NCBI GenBank assembly: GCA_002315815.1
Contig: DCIN01000058.1
Span: 29,060-63,623, forward strand
Direction of reading: 5' to 3'
Length of the DNA stretch: 34,564 nt
DNA from: Bacteroidales bacterium UBA1725
Lineage (GTDB): Bacteria > Bacteroidota > Bacteroidia > Bacteroidales > UBA932
The translations under genes and the position numbers were made by a program. The notes under the pieces were generated by a model. It saw nothing but the letters and a program-made list of their open reading frames with translations, made no database searches and had not been told where the DNA came from. Positions 1-7,966 of this stretch are shown piece after piece. The number at the start of each line of letters is the position of its first letter. Within the stretch, counting starts at the first letter, position 1.

Positions 1-465
1 TGTTGCAACACCTGATCTCTGTTGCAATATGTCTGCGGCAACTTTAATGAGTCCGTCAAGTTCTGTAATCTTGATTGATCTGGAGGACTCCGGTCTCATA
101 TCCTTGACGAATTCCAGTGCTCCCATACCTCTGTCTCCCATATAAAGGAGTCTTTCTATGACGTTACAGGAACCGTTGTCCCGCCCGTTCTGTGCGAGCC
201 AGCTGTCCATAAGCGCCGTTCCCCATTTATCAGGAAGAATGTCTGCAATGAATTCAGGAAGTCCCTTGAACGTATCATCTTGGCTACGGGGGATATGTTT
301 CGAGAAAATCCTTCCTTTTTCAAAAGGATACATAATTGGGGATACTTCATATCCGGTATTTCCGAAATCTTTATAATATTGGAACGTAATGAGATTGTCG
401 TTCTCATTGAGGTACAATGCTCCGAGATCTCCTCCCCAGAGCTTGATTATTGCACTATTTACCAT
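1..465 (-). CDS. hipA: HipA-like kinase toxin, N-terminal part (truncated by window edge)
   Basis: The reverse strand is open from an ATG at 465 to the window edge, giving 155 residues with no stop. HipA proteins are Ser/Thr kinases of type II toxin-antitoxin modules; E. coli HipA phosphorylates glutamyl-tRNA synthetase. The visible part matches the HipA N-terminal region and kinase entry: an opening strand with KLWGGDLGALYL, then LPEFIADILPDKWGTALMDSWL and the RLLYMGDRGMGALEF stretch typical of HipA (roughly residues 75-125). The catalytic loop would lie beyond the edge and cannot be judged. The start overlaps the stop of the upstream HTH gene by 7 bp, the usual translational coupling of hipBA operons. 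Some Bacteroidota split HipA into two proteins; which form this is cannot be told here. Confidence 0.85.
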   Translation of the reverse strand, partial: MVNSAIIKLWGGDLGALYLNENDNLITFQYYKDFGNTGYEVSPIMYPFEKGRIFSKHIPRSQDDTFKGLPEFIADILPDKWGTALMDSWLAQNGRDNGSCNVIERLLYMGDRGMGALEFVKDMRPESSRSIKITELDGLIKVAADILQQRSGVAT

Positions 466-797
466 TCGCTTTGTTTCTTATTGTCTTTCGTCTTATGCGA
501 CCGTACCCTTTGTGGATTCATTCCGGCTTTTGCCGCTGCAATGGGACTGACAGGAACAGGTGTGTTAAGAACAGAAAGGACATCCATTCTTTTCAACCCC
601 CTCAAGAGTGCCACTATGTTTCCAGTGGATGTGGAATTCCCGTTCTCAATGGAGGAAATGGTTTTTCTGGTAAGTCCGGAAGTTGTCGCCAGATCCTGTT
701 GGCTATATCCTGAGTTGATTCTCATCTGCTTGAAGTGAGATCCAAGGATTTTCAGGATGTAATCGTCTGTCATTCCGTATGAAAGAAAGTCTGCCAT
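459..797 (-). CDS. XRE-family HTH regulator (HipB-like antitoxin)
   Basis: A 112-residue protein with a Cro/C1-type helix-turn-helix at about residues 15-70: FKQMRINSGYSQQDLATTSG, then LTRKTISSIENG and a third helix region. The tail after residue 75 is basic and probably flexible (HKTKDNKKQ). HipB-type antitoxins bind both the HipA kinase and their own operator, so this protein probably neutralises the downstream kinase and represses the operon. I start at ATG 797; an in-frame TTG at 815 lies inside the TATATTTG promoter box and would precede the transcript. The stop overlaps the hipA start. A long inverted repeat lies directly upstream of the promoter box. The fold is clear; the antitoxin role is inferred from gene order. 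Confidence 0.88.
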   Translation of the reverse strand: MADFLSYGMTDDYILKILGSHFKQMRINSGYSQQDLATTSGLTRKTISSIENGNSTSTGNIVALLRGLKRMDVLSVLNTPVPVSPIAAAKAGMNPQRVRSHKTKDNKKQSEW

Positions 798-812
798 ATT
801 ATCGGTTTTGTA

Positions 813-820
813 CAAATATA
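813..820 (-). promoter_or_regulatory. Promoter -7 box of the hipBA-like operon
   Basis: On the minus strand this reads TATATTTG, an exact match to the Bacteroidota TAnnTTTG -7 element, about 15 bases before the ATG at 797. No TTG is seen at the expected 19-21 bp upstream. That upstream space is instead occupied by the first arm of the inverted repeat, which fits a repressible promoter. Confidence 0.55.
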
Positions 821-893
821 AAAATAATGTAACAAAATATACTCATAAAGTGGCAAATAAAGCATTAATGAGTAAGTTTTGTTACATTATTTT
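821..893. repeat. 26-bp inverted repeat upstream of hipB, probable operator
   Basis: Arm 1 (821-846, AAAATAATGTAACAAAA...) and arm 2 (868-893) are reverse complements at 24 of 26 positions, separated by 21 bp. The first arm directly abuts the hipB -7 box, so bound protein would occlude the promoter. HipB-type regulators bind paired inverted sites at their own operon, so an autoregulatory operator is the simplest reading. As RNA the arms would also form a long A/U-rich hairpin after the upstream esterase gene, so a transcription-terminating role is possible. Confidence 0.7.
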
Positions 894-921
894 TTGTCTA
901 GCAGACGGGGCCCTTCTTATA

Positions 922-2232
922 CTATCTCAGATTGGCTCTGATCCACTCCATATGGCCTGTCTCGACCTCGGAAGTGGACCAGTGTTCGTTGACAGGAGTG
1001 ATGACAGCCTCTTTGGGACAGGTCAGCAGATTCCATACCGCATATGACGTGGTCGGAGGGCAGGTGTTGTCATTGTATCCCCAGGTCATACGTACCGGGC
1101 AAGTGATATGACGCGCGAAATTGATGACGTCATAGTATGCCAGAGTATTGATGTTGTTCGGGGTAAGAATGTTTGCTTTCATATGAGGATAACCTCCGGT
1201 GCGTCCCGGCTCGGCATATCCCGCCATATCCACCAGCGCAGGATGATTGAGTGCGCACTGGGTTACACGCGGGTCAAGTCCTGCAGCCACAAGCGAAAGG
1301 CCTCCGCCTTGGCTTCCTCCCTGTACGGCCACATTCTTTCCATCCCATTCAGGAAGGGATGTAAGAAAATCGATTGCCTTGGTGAGGGCGACATACACGT
1401 GGCGCATATAGTAGCGATCGCGGCTGTCGATACCGTTCTCCAGATAGCCGTTGCCTGAACTGTTGAAAGCTGATGTCATCTCTGAGAATGTCTTCTCGTC
1501 GATGCGCGGGTCCAGTCCGTGTATTTCCATTTCCATACGGATGAATCCGTTCTCGGCATAGAAGGTCTTGACATTCTTGATGGTCTTAACTCCAGCTCCC
1601 GGAGGGGCGAGAACGACAGGCATAGATCCGGCTTTGGCATCCACAGGAATGAGGAGATAGCCATAGACGCTGTGTTTCTGATCCACCTTTATCTTGACGA
1701 TGTCGCAGTTGTATTTGTCAGTACACATTGCTTCATAGCGCTCGCGAGTATATGAGAGGGGAGTTTTTGCAGCCTCGGCCTTGGTGGCCTCCCAAAACTC
1801 GGTGAAATCGGCAGGCTCCTTGGTATAAGGCTTTATCTTATCCGGGGAGAAACCTACCTTCACGTGGTGTGTATAGGTATGCCCGTCTATGGTAGTGGAA
1901 AGTCTGAGGTCACGGAAACCGGGAGTCTTGCGGGTACCCATATCTATGGTGGCACTGCCACCCTTGAGAGTGACGTTTCCTGTCCTGTCAGATGCAAGCA
2001 TATCATCGCCTATGGAATACTCCACGACGCAGTCGCGCGGGATACCCCACTTGTAGAACTCCACCCTGACATTGGCTTTCTGTCCGGTCTGATAGATCCA
2101 GTCTGGATGATCTGGTACGGTAACCCACAGATAATCACTGCGATAAGGATAATTTTCGGCAAATGCCGAAGAGGTCTGTGCAATGATGCTGGCAAATGCC
2201 AACACCGAAAGAAATTGTCCGATATTTTTCAT
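922..2232 (-). CDS. Secreted CE7-type acetyl (xylan) esterase
   Basis: A 436-residue alpha/beta hydrolase of the acetyl xylan esterase / cephalosporin-C deacetylase family (AXE1, CE7), which removes acetyl groups from xylo-oligosaccharides and related sugars. Residues 1-25 form a cleavable signal peptide ending SSAFA. An extra N-terminal beta domain spans about 26-130, and the hydrolase domain follows. The nucleophile is Ser307 in GGSQGG. The acid is probably Asp388 (GYNDNTCPP) and the histidine His417 (NEHW), in family order. The catalytic domain is preceded by a family-typical FTEFWEATKAEA helix at about 143-155. It is divergent from a secreted GH106-like hydrolase, suggesting joint glycan breakdown. 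ATG 2232 gives the signal peptide directly. Exact substrate is not determined. Confidence 0.9.
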   Translation of the reverse strand: MKNIGQFLSVLAFASIIAQTSSAFAENYPYRSDYLWVTVPDHPDWIYQTGQKANVRVEFYKWGIPRDCVVEYSIGDDMLASDRTGNVTLKGGSATIDMGTRKTPGFRDLRLSTTIDGHTYTHHVKVGFSPDKIKPYTKEPADFTEFWEATKAEAAKTPLSYTRERYEAMCTDKYNCDIVKIKVDQKHSVYGYLLIPVDAKAGSMPVVLAPPGAGVKTIKNVKTFYAENGFIRMEMEIHGLDPRIDEKTFSEMTSAFNSSGNGYLENGIDSRDRYYMRHVYVALTKAIDFLTSLPEWDGKNVAVQGGSQGGGLSLVAAGLDPRVTQCALNHPALVDMAGYAEPGRTGGYPHMKANILTPNNINTLAYYDVINFARHITCPVRMTWGYNDNTCPPTTSYAVWNLLTCPKEAVITPVNEHWSTSEVETGHMEWIRANLR

Positions 2233-2239
2233 ATATCTT

Positions 2240-2247
2240 CAAATTTA
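2240..2247 (-). promoter_or_regulatory. Promoter -7 box of the esterase gene
   Basis: The minus strand reads TAAATTTG, an exact TAnnTTTG match, ending 7 bases before the ATG at 2232. The message would be nearly leaderless. No convincing TTG -33 element is visible at the right spacing. Confidence 0.45.
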
Positions 2248-2387
2248 AATAAATTCCGCATATTTTCTATGCTTTTCTGAACACGACTCCGTTTCTGCTG
2301 TTTGATGAATATTGCCCTTATGTGAGTTTTAGTGAGGCAAAAAATTATTCCTATCTTTACTGTTCGTGGTTAATCGACATAACAACT

Positions 2388-4586
2388 ATGACCAATATGA
2401 AAAGAGCCATCATCACCATCGTAGCAATTCTGAGCTGCACCCTTTCATTTGCCCAGCATTCCTGGAGCGGAATCCACAATATTTCCCTGAAGGAAGCAGC
2501 GGCGGATTTCAGTAATCCTCCCGCTGAATTTGCAAGCCACGTCATCTGGGGATGGGAGGGTCCGATGGATATCGAGACCATCAGACACGATCTGGATTCC
2601 ATCAAAGCGAAGGGCTTCCGCTCAGTTATATTCGAGGCCGGATACAGGCTTCCGTACGAGTATCTGTCAGACCAGTGGTTTGAAGGAATCCGCACCGGAG
2701 TAATGGAAGCCAAGGCCCGCGAACTCAAGGTCTGGATCATCGACGAAGGAAAATACCCCAGCGGATTTGCCGGAGGCAAATTTACCAAAGAGCGTCCTGA
2801 ACTCAGGATGAAAGCCATTGTCAACATAGGAACCATACACGTGGATAAAGGCACGGTTATCACCAACTTGGAGATTGATCCCAGGGCATTCAGCGCAGTT
2901 GCTGTCAGCAGGAGCGGAGCACCCAACCGTACGGTTCCTGTCAACGAAGGAAAAATCAGTTTCAATGCAGGACTTGATGAGTGGGATATCCTGCTGGCCG
3001 GATCAGATTACCGCACTGGCCAGACCAGAGCCGTCAACAATCCCACAGGAGGCAAGGATACCAGCAATTCCATCTGTGATTACCTCAGCCCTGAAGCAGT
3101 GCGTCAGTTCATAGACTGGACTCACGAGCAGTACAAGAAATATATAGGAGATGAATTCGGCAAGACCGTGCTTGGTTTCCGCGGAGACGAACCCGACTTT
3201 GCATACACCCCCTGGACGCCGAAGATGGTGGAGGAATTCACAGCCCGCAAGGGATATGATCCCACACCCTGGTTCGCCTGTCTTCTTACAAGCAATCTCA
3301 CAACGGCGGAGAGGAAATTCAGGGCTGATTTCTGGGACGTATGGTCAGAACTGTTTGCAGTCAATTTCTTCAAGCAGCAAGCCGACTGGTGCGATAAGAA
3401 CGGACTCGCATACATAACCCATCTCAACAACGATCACAATATGCCGGTCTGCATAAGGGCAGAAGGCAGTCTGTTTCGTGATTTAAGCAAAGTGCAGATT
3501 CCCGGAGTGGATGCAATTTGGAACCAGATATGGCCTGAAACGGTGAATGACTTTCCAAAATTCGCATCTTCAGTCTCACACGTTTACGGCAAGCCCAGAG
3601 CATTCAGCGAAAGTTTCGCAGCATACAACACTCCTCCCAGCATTCCCCAGGCCAAATACGCTGTGGACTACCAGATAATCCGCGGTATCAATTTTTTCGA
3701 ATTTATGTTCTGGCTGGCCGGTTCGAAGGGGAAGAATTGGATGACGGATCCCGCAATGAAGGGGCTCAACGAGTACACCAATCGGGCCACCTATCTGATG
3801 TCTCTCGGAATTCCCGGTGCAAGAGTGGCAATGTATTATCCCACAAGCACTTTTTGGATGAACAACCAATCAGTCAATACGGATCTGGTGAATATGGCCG
3901 AACTGCTTCTCAAACACCAGAGAGACTTCGACTGGGTTGATGACGATGCCTTCACCGAAGCTCTCACTGTAGGTTCGGGCTTCCTTCAGAACAGGAGCGG
4001 TCAAAAATACTATACACTCGTGATACCCTCTTCAGACGTCATTTCAGAAAGCGTCTGGGAGAAAATCCAGGAGTTTGCACTCCGGGGAGGCAAGGTGCTC
4101 TTCTGGGGTCGTCGTCCCCACCTTCTTGCCGGCAGGACATACAAGGATGCCGGAGTTCTTCCTCTTATGGAACAATGCTTTGAAGAACCCTCTTCCGAAT
4201 GGACGGCAACAGTCGCATCGGCGATGCCCGAGCCTGAATTCAGTTTAGTCGTGGATCGTCCTGCAATACCGGTAAGGGCACAGTCAAGGCGCAGCGAATT
4301 TCAGACTCAAGGAGAACCTACAACCAATTTCGTCCATTACACCCGCAGAGTGATGCCTGACGGTGTTCTATATTTCATCTTCAATGAAGGTGAGAAAGAG
4401 GCTGCATTCAAGGCGGATTTCGACCATATCGGCATTGTGAAAGAATGGGATGCGACAAACGGCACTCAGAAAGCCATTCACTCTGACTTAGTGGACGGAA
4501 AAGTCCGTCTGGAAATGACACTGGAACCTTGGAAAAGCCGTATCATAAGCATTGAAAGGGATACAGTGAGCCACAATGCGAGGTAA
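2388..4586 (+). CDS. Secreted GH106-like glycoside hydrolase (putative alpha-L-rhamnosidase relative)
   Basis: A 732-residue exported protein. MKRAIITIVAILSCTLSFAQ is a textbook signal peptide. I therefore start at ATG 2388 (ATG 2397 is equally possible) rather than at upstream in-frame codons that would bury it; a weak promoter-like TATCTTTA lies at 2352-2359. The catalytic region resembles the GH106 (alpha-L-rhamnosidase) barrel: VIWGWEG near residue 54, and YLSDQWFEGI followed by IDEGKYPSGFAGG near 118-131. Candidate carboxylates are Glu268 in GFRGDEPD and Glu408 in FSESFAA. Characterised GH106 enzymes are about 1,000 residues or more; this one is shorter and lacks much of the C-terminal beta-sandwich region, so rhamnosidase activity is only a guess. 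It is divergent from the CE7 esterase. Confidence 0.8.
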   Translation: MTNMKRAIITIVAILSCTLSFAQHSWSGIHNISLKEAAADFSNPPAEFASHVIWGWEGPMDIETIRHDLDSIKAKGFRSVIFEAGYRLPYEYLSDQWFEGIRTGVMEAKARELKVWIIDEGKYPSGFAGGKFTKERPELRMKAIVNIGTIHVDKGTVITNLEIDPRAFSAVAVSRSGAPNRTVPVNEGKISFNAGLDEWDILLAGSDYRTGQTRAVNNPTGGKDTSNSICDYLSPEAVRQFIDWTHEQYKKYIGDEFGKTVLGFRGDEPDFAYTPWTPKMVEEFTARKGYDPTPWFACLLTSNLTTAERKFRADFWDVWSELFAVNFFKQQADWCDKNGLAYITHLNNDHNMPVCIRAEGSLFRDLSKVQIPGVDAIWNQIWPETVNDFPKFASSVSHVYGKPRAFSESFAAYNTPPSIPQAKYAVDYQIIRGINFFEFMFWLAGSKGKNWMTDPAMKGLNEYTNRATYLMSLGIPGARVAMYYPTSTFWMNNQSVNTDLVNMAELLLKHQRDFDWVDDDAFTEALTVGSGFLQNRSGQKYYTLVIPSSDVISESVWEKIQEFALRGGKVLFWGRRPHLLAGRTYKDAGVLPLMEQCFEEPSSEWTATVASAMPEPEFSLVVDRPAIPVRAQSRRSEFQTQGEPTTNFVHYTRRVMPDGVLYFIFNEGEKEAAFKADFDHIGIVKEWDATNGTQKAIHSDLVDGKVRLEMTLEPWKSRIISIERDTVSHNAR

Positions 4587-4645
4587 CACTGAATCAAGGG
4601 CAACGACCGGCCAAAGTCAGGAGGAGCGTCGGAAACTGTCCGTAA

Positions 4646-4879
4646 TTATTTCAACTGTATGTTGATATACCCAATGATGTCGTCCAAAGTGACGAAAGTA
4701 GCAAGTTTCTGGTTTGGAATTTTGATTCCGAAGTGGTTTTCTATGTCAGAAACCATTGAAAAGAGAACGAAGGAATCGATTCCAACCGCCATCTTCATAT
4801 TATCCGCCGTGTTAATCTGATCTGCAGGTACATCCACATAATCTGACACAATGTTGATAAGTTCACGTTTAATGTCCAT
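4646..4879 (-). CDS. Acyl/peptidyl carrier protein
   Basis: A 77-residue acidic helical carrier protein. Ser36 in GIDSF occupies the phosphopantetheine attachment site (usual motif DSL, here DSF). The helix after it (VLFSMVSDIENHFGIKIP) and TLDDIIGYI match the PP-binding (ACP) fold. Carrier proteins hold acyl or aminoacyl groups as thioesters. It is the last gene of a four-gene operon, 4 bp after the stop of the adenylating enzyme, so it is probably that enzyme's partner rather than the fatty-acid-synthesis AcpP. I start at ATG 4879; a TTG at 4891 in the same frame would overlap the upstream stop but gives no better N-terminus. Confidence 0.88.
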   Translation of the reverse strand: MDIKRELINIVSDYVDVPADQINTADNMKMAVGIDSFVLFSMVSDIENHFGIKIPNQKLATFVTLDDIIGYINIQLK

Positions 4880-4883
4880 ATAG

Positions 4884-6623
4884 TCAATCAATTTTTATTG
4901 CATTTCCCGAGCATCTGTCAGGAACCGTTGCACGTCTGATTTTTCTTGTTGATGTCTTTTCGTATTCTTTGTCAGGAAGTTCGAGGTACTCTATGCGCTT
5001 GTAATTCGGGAGCATTCCATTAACCTTGCAAAGATCCTCAACAATGCTCTGATGCTGTGAGCGTTTATTATCGTCCTTGATGTAAATTCCTGCGCAGAGG
5101 AATTTGCCGGCGTTTTCTCCGTTGGTAAAAGATGCCTGATATACCACGATTTCGTCTGCATAGTCCAGATGGGTCTCTATGATATTCTCTATCTCTTCCG
5201 GGCAGATATTCTTGCCGTTGTCGAGCACTATTGTATTCTTCTTCCTCCCCATAAGGATAATGCGTCCCTGTTCGTCGATGCGGGCTGCGTCTCCTGTATT
5301 GAAGAACCCTTCCTCGTCAAACACTGAAACTGTGGCCTCAGGATCCTTGTAATACTCTTTGAATACGCTCTTTCCGCGAACGCAAAGGTCTCCGATACCA
5401 TTTTCATCAGGGTTTGTGATTTTTGCCTCGATTCCCGGACAAGGGTGTCCTACACTGAGGTGCTCCTTGAGGGTCTCGGCATTCATAGAGATTAGTGGTC
5501 CGCATTCTGTGATGCCGTAACCGTTCTCAATCTCAATTCCAATGTCATTCATACCCTTGATGACTACTGGATTGAGCATAGAACCGCCACAGACTATCAT
5601 ATTGAGTCTGCCTCCGAACGCAGCGTGGATATCCTTGAACATATCGTGGGTCTTGTCCACCCCGAGCTTCATAAGAAAGTTGCTTATTCTGATGCCTTTC
5701 TTGAGTTTCTCCTCCTTTCCCTGCTTCTTGGCATTCATCCAGATGTTCTTGTAGAAAGCATTGGCAATCATAGGAACTATGGTGATGCTTTGAGGCTTGA
5801 ATATCTTCATATTGGTCATTATGTCGCGGATGTTGCCGTTGACATAGGTGACACGGCCGGATGCCATTCTGGCCATCACGTGAGTGTTGATTTCAGTGGC
5901 ATGGTGCATAGGAAGTATACTCATTGCTGTATTCTCTTCGCCGTCCACTGATTTGATGGTGTCCATACAGTTTATGGCGTTTGCAATGAGGTTGGCATTG
6001 GTCAGCACCACTCCCTTGTTGGCACCGGTGGTGCCTGAAGTGAAGAGAATCTTAGCCGGAGCGTCAATGTCGAGTTCAAGGTTGCGGTATTGGCCATTGC
6101 CACTGCATCTGCCAAGTTCCACAATCTCCTCGTAGAAAGGAAGATTGTCGTATTTCCTGTCAATGGTGATGATTGTGCGGAGTCTTACGCAATTGGTTTT
6201 CGCTTGTCGGATATTGTCCACCACCGCGGCACTGCAGATTACTGCATCGGCATCGCATTTGAACAGCAGGGTCTCAAGCAGATTCTGAGGAGCGTTGAAA
6301 TCGACAGGGATGACTATGCCGACACCGCTGGAAATACAAATGTCAGAAAGTATATAGCGGCAGCAGTTTTCGCTTACGATTGCGATGTGGGCATCTTTCA
6401 GTCCCATTGCACAAAGCCCCTCTCCGAAGTTCATCACCTCTTCGTATATGTCGTGAGAAGTGTAGTGCCTGATTTGTTTGTCATTGTCGAGTTCTCCGAG
6501 TATGTTCTTCTCCGGAATCATACGGTTCAGGCGCTCAATCATTTCCCGGATGCTCTTGTAATCGCCTTCCTTGAGAAGGAACTTGCGGTTCATTTCCCGC
6601 TCAGTCTTGAATTTTACAGACAT
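4884..6623 (-). CDS. AMP-forming acyl-CoA/acyl-ACP synthetase (adenylating enzyme)
   Basis: A 579-residue member of the class I adenylate-forming superfamily, which activates a carboxylic acid with ATP and passes it to a thiol. Visible motifs: P-loop FTSGTTGANKG (194-204), YGITECGP (369-376), FNTGDAARID (441-450), MGRKKNTIVLDNGKNICPEEIE hinge region (458-479), and C-terminal lysine in STRKIRR (Lys561). The EYEKTSTRKIRR tail and overall length resemble long-chain acyl-CoA synthetases more than amino-acid-specific NRPS adenylation domains, so a fatty or aryl acid is the likelier substrate. The ATG at 6623 overlaps the upstream gene's end by 10 bp, and a carrier-protein gene follows after 4 bp. 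The partner is therefore probably that carrier. Substrate identity is not readable. Confidence 0.88.
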   Translation of the reverse strand: MSVKFKTEREMNRKFLLKEGDYKSIREMIERLNRMIPEKNILGELDNDKQIRHYTSHDIYEEVMNFGEGLCAMGLKDAHIAIVSENCCRYILSDICISSGVGIVIPVDFNAPQNLLETLLFKCDADAVICSAAVVDNIRQAKTNCVRLRTIITIDRKYDNLPFYEEIVELGRCSGNGQYRNLELDIDAPAKILFTSGTTGANKGVVLTNANLIANAINCMDTIKSVDGEENTAMSILPMHHATEINTHVMARMASGRVTYVNGNIRDIMTNMKIFKPQSITIVPMIANAFYKNIWMNAKKQGKEEKLKKGIRISNFLMKLGVDKTHDMFKDIHAAFGGRLNMIVCGGSMLNPVVIKGMNDIGIEIENGYGITECGPLISMNAETLKEHLSVGHPCPGIEAKITNPDENGIGDLCVRGKSVFKEYYKDPEATVSVFDEEGFFNTGDAARIDEQGRIILMGRKKNTIVLDNGKNICPEEIENIIETHLDYADEIVVYQASFTNGENAGKFLCAGIYIKDDNKRSQHQSIVEDLCKVNGMLPNYKRIEYLELPDKEYEKTSTRKIRRATVPDRCSGNAIKID

Positions 6624-7966
6624 AGCCCAAGTTTGCTTTCAGAGTCTGCGAGAACTGTCTCGACGACGTGTACGAACGTATTCTGGAAATTCACCAACTG
6701 CAATGGAGTGACCATTTCAGTCTGAATATCATAATTTACGAAAATCTCATTGGTCTGTATATTGTGCATAAAGGCCAGGTATGTCACCAGAGATCCCTTT
6801 CCGTTGCTGTGAATCTGAAGGGATATTCCCTCAGGATTTGAGAACGGGATGAACGAATAACAGAAGTTGATCATATAGCGGAGCATAGAAAAGTTCCACT
6901 GTTTGTGCTGCATTGCCTCCAATTCGAGATAGCTGAGTTTGGTGTGGCGGAAGAATTCATTCTGCTCATCTACCGATATCTTGATGTTCTCGAGGAACGA
7001 CTTTTCATAATCTACTGTAGTGTAAAGGCTTATGCTCTGCACTTTTGTACCTGCCGCACGGCGTTCGGCCACTGTTCCGCGACAGTTGAGAAGCATTAGA
7101 GGAATCTGGTATTTTTCGCGGTTGTTGACCAATGATGCCGCTACGGAATATGTATAGAAGAAAAATGCATTGAGAGAAATCTGATTTTCTTCGCACCATT
7201 TCTCCGCCTTTTCCACTACTGCGGCCGGGATTACAAAGCGGTAGCCTTTGGTGTCGCATTTAATGAAGAGGTATGGAAGTGATTTGCCGCCCTTTGCCTT
7301 CTCCTTGCGCCATCTGTCGCAGCCGTTGCCGTGAATGCCGCAGTAGGTCGGAGATTCTGCGTGGACATTCTCATAATAGTTGGAGAAGAATGAGCGGTCC
7401 CTTTCAACTGCTTCGTTATTGGCTTTGTAGGCCATATCCTTTGCCAGAACTTCTTCAAAACTGCCGGGGGCTTCTGGAAGCGCCTTGCCTTCCTTGAGAG
7501 CCTTGTATACGGCAAAGAGGTCTGAGACAAGAACTCCTATACCGTATGAGTCACAGACAAGGTGCGAAATCTTGAAGAAGATTTCCTGTTTGCCGTCAGG
7601 ATTGACGGTGTAAACAACCTTCAGGGTTTCTCCTTTGAAAACATTTATCATTCCCTTACGGAAACCTTCAAGAAAATTGTCATATTTCTTCTGGGTATCG
7701 AGTATCTTTGTCGGAATGCTGCCTACTTCTCTTTCCGGCACAAAGTACTGGTTAATTTTGGTCTTGCTTTCCTTCACCAGAGTGAGTCGAAGGCAATCAT
7801 TTCTCTTGAAAAGAAGATTGATGGCCTTTGTCATAAGGGATTCATCGAAGCCTTCATCTACCGTGGTGGAAAAGATGATGTTGGCCACTCTGCTGAACAA
7901 ACTGTATTTTGTCTGGAGATAGACAATGTCCTGAGAATAGTTCAGATCGTAAAGTTTCATTTCCAT
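6614..7966 (-). CDS. Stand-alone condensation-domain-like acyltransferase
   Basis: A 450-residue protein with the two-lobed layout of the NRPS condensation / acyl-CoA-dependent acyltransferase superfamily. The active-site motif HHxxxDG appears as SHLVCDS at 134-140. It keeps the second (catalytic) histidine, His135, and Asp139, but has Ser for the first His and Ser for Gly. The second lobe holds the stretch LNAFFFYTYSVAASLVN (255-271) and an RGTVAERR region (286-293), comparable to the C-terminal half of such enzymes. No adenylation or carrier domain is fused; these are the next two genes. The expected reaction is transfer of a carrier-bound acyl group to an amine or hydroxyl. The ATG at 7966 overlaps the stop of the TPR gene by 10 bp. 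Family assignment is by motif and fold pattern, hence some uncertainty. Confidence 0.72.
   Translation of the reverse strand: MEMKLYDLNYSQDIVYLQTKYSLFSRVANIIFSTTVDEGFDESLMTKAINLLFKRNDCLRLTLVKESKTKINQYFVPEREVGSIPTKILDTQKKYDNFLEGFRKGMINVFKGETLKVVYTVNPDGKQEIFFKISHLVCDSYGIGVLVSDLFAVYKALKEGKALPEAPGSFEEVLAKDMAYKANNEAVERDRSFFSNYYENVHAESPTYCGIHGNGCDRWRKEKAKGGKSLPYLFIKCDTKGYRFVIPAAVVEKAEKWCEENQISLNAFFFYTYSVAASLVNNREKYQIPLMLLNCRGTVAERRAAGTKVQSISLYTTVDYEKSFLENIKISVDEQNEFFRHTKLSYLELEAMQHKQWNFSMLRYMINFCYSFIPFSNPEGISLQIHSNGKGSLVTYLAFMHNIQTNEIFVNYDIQTEMVTPLQLVNFQNTFVHVVETVLADSESKLGLCL

Noticed and set aside
821..893. Invertible promoter (phase-variable inverton) bounded by the long inverted repeat
   Set aside because: The spacer between the arms is only 21 bp and holds no complete promoter. 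The -7 box lies outside the arms and no recombinase gene is near, so an operator fits better.
4880..4891. TTG 4891 as start of the carrier protein
   Set aside because: It adds four residues not needed for the fold, whereas ATG 4879 lies just after the upstream stop.
4646..7966. A classical peptide-making NRPS
   Set aside because: Only one condensation-like, one adenylating and one carrier protein exist, all separate. The ligase tail resembles acyl-CoA synthetases and there is no thioesterase or reductase domain.
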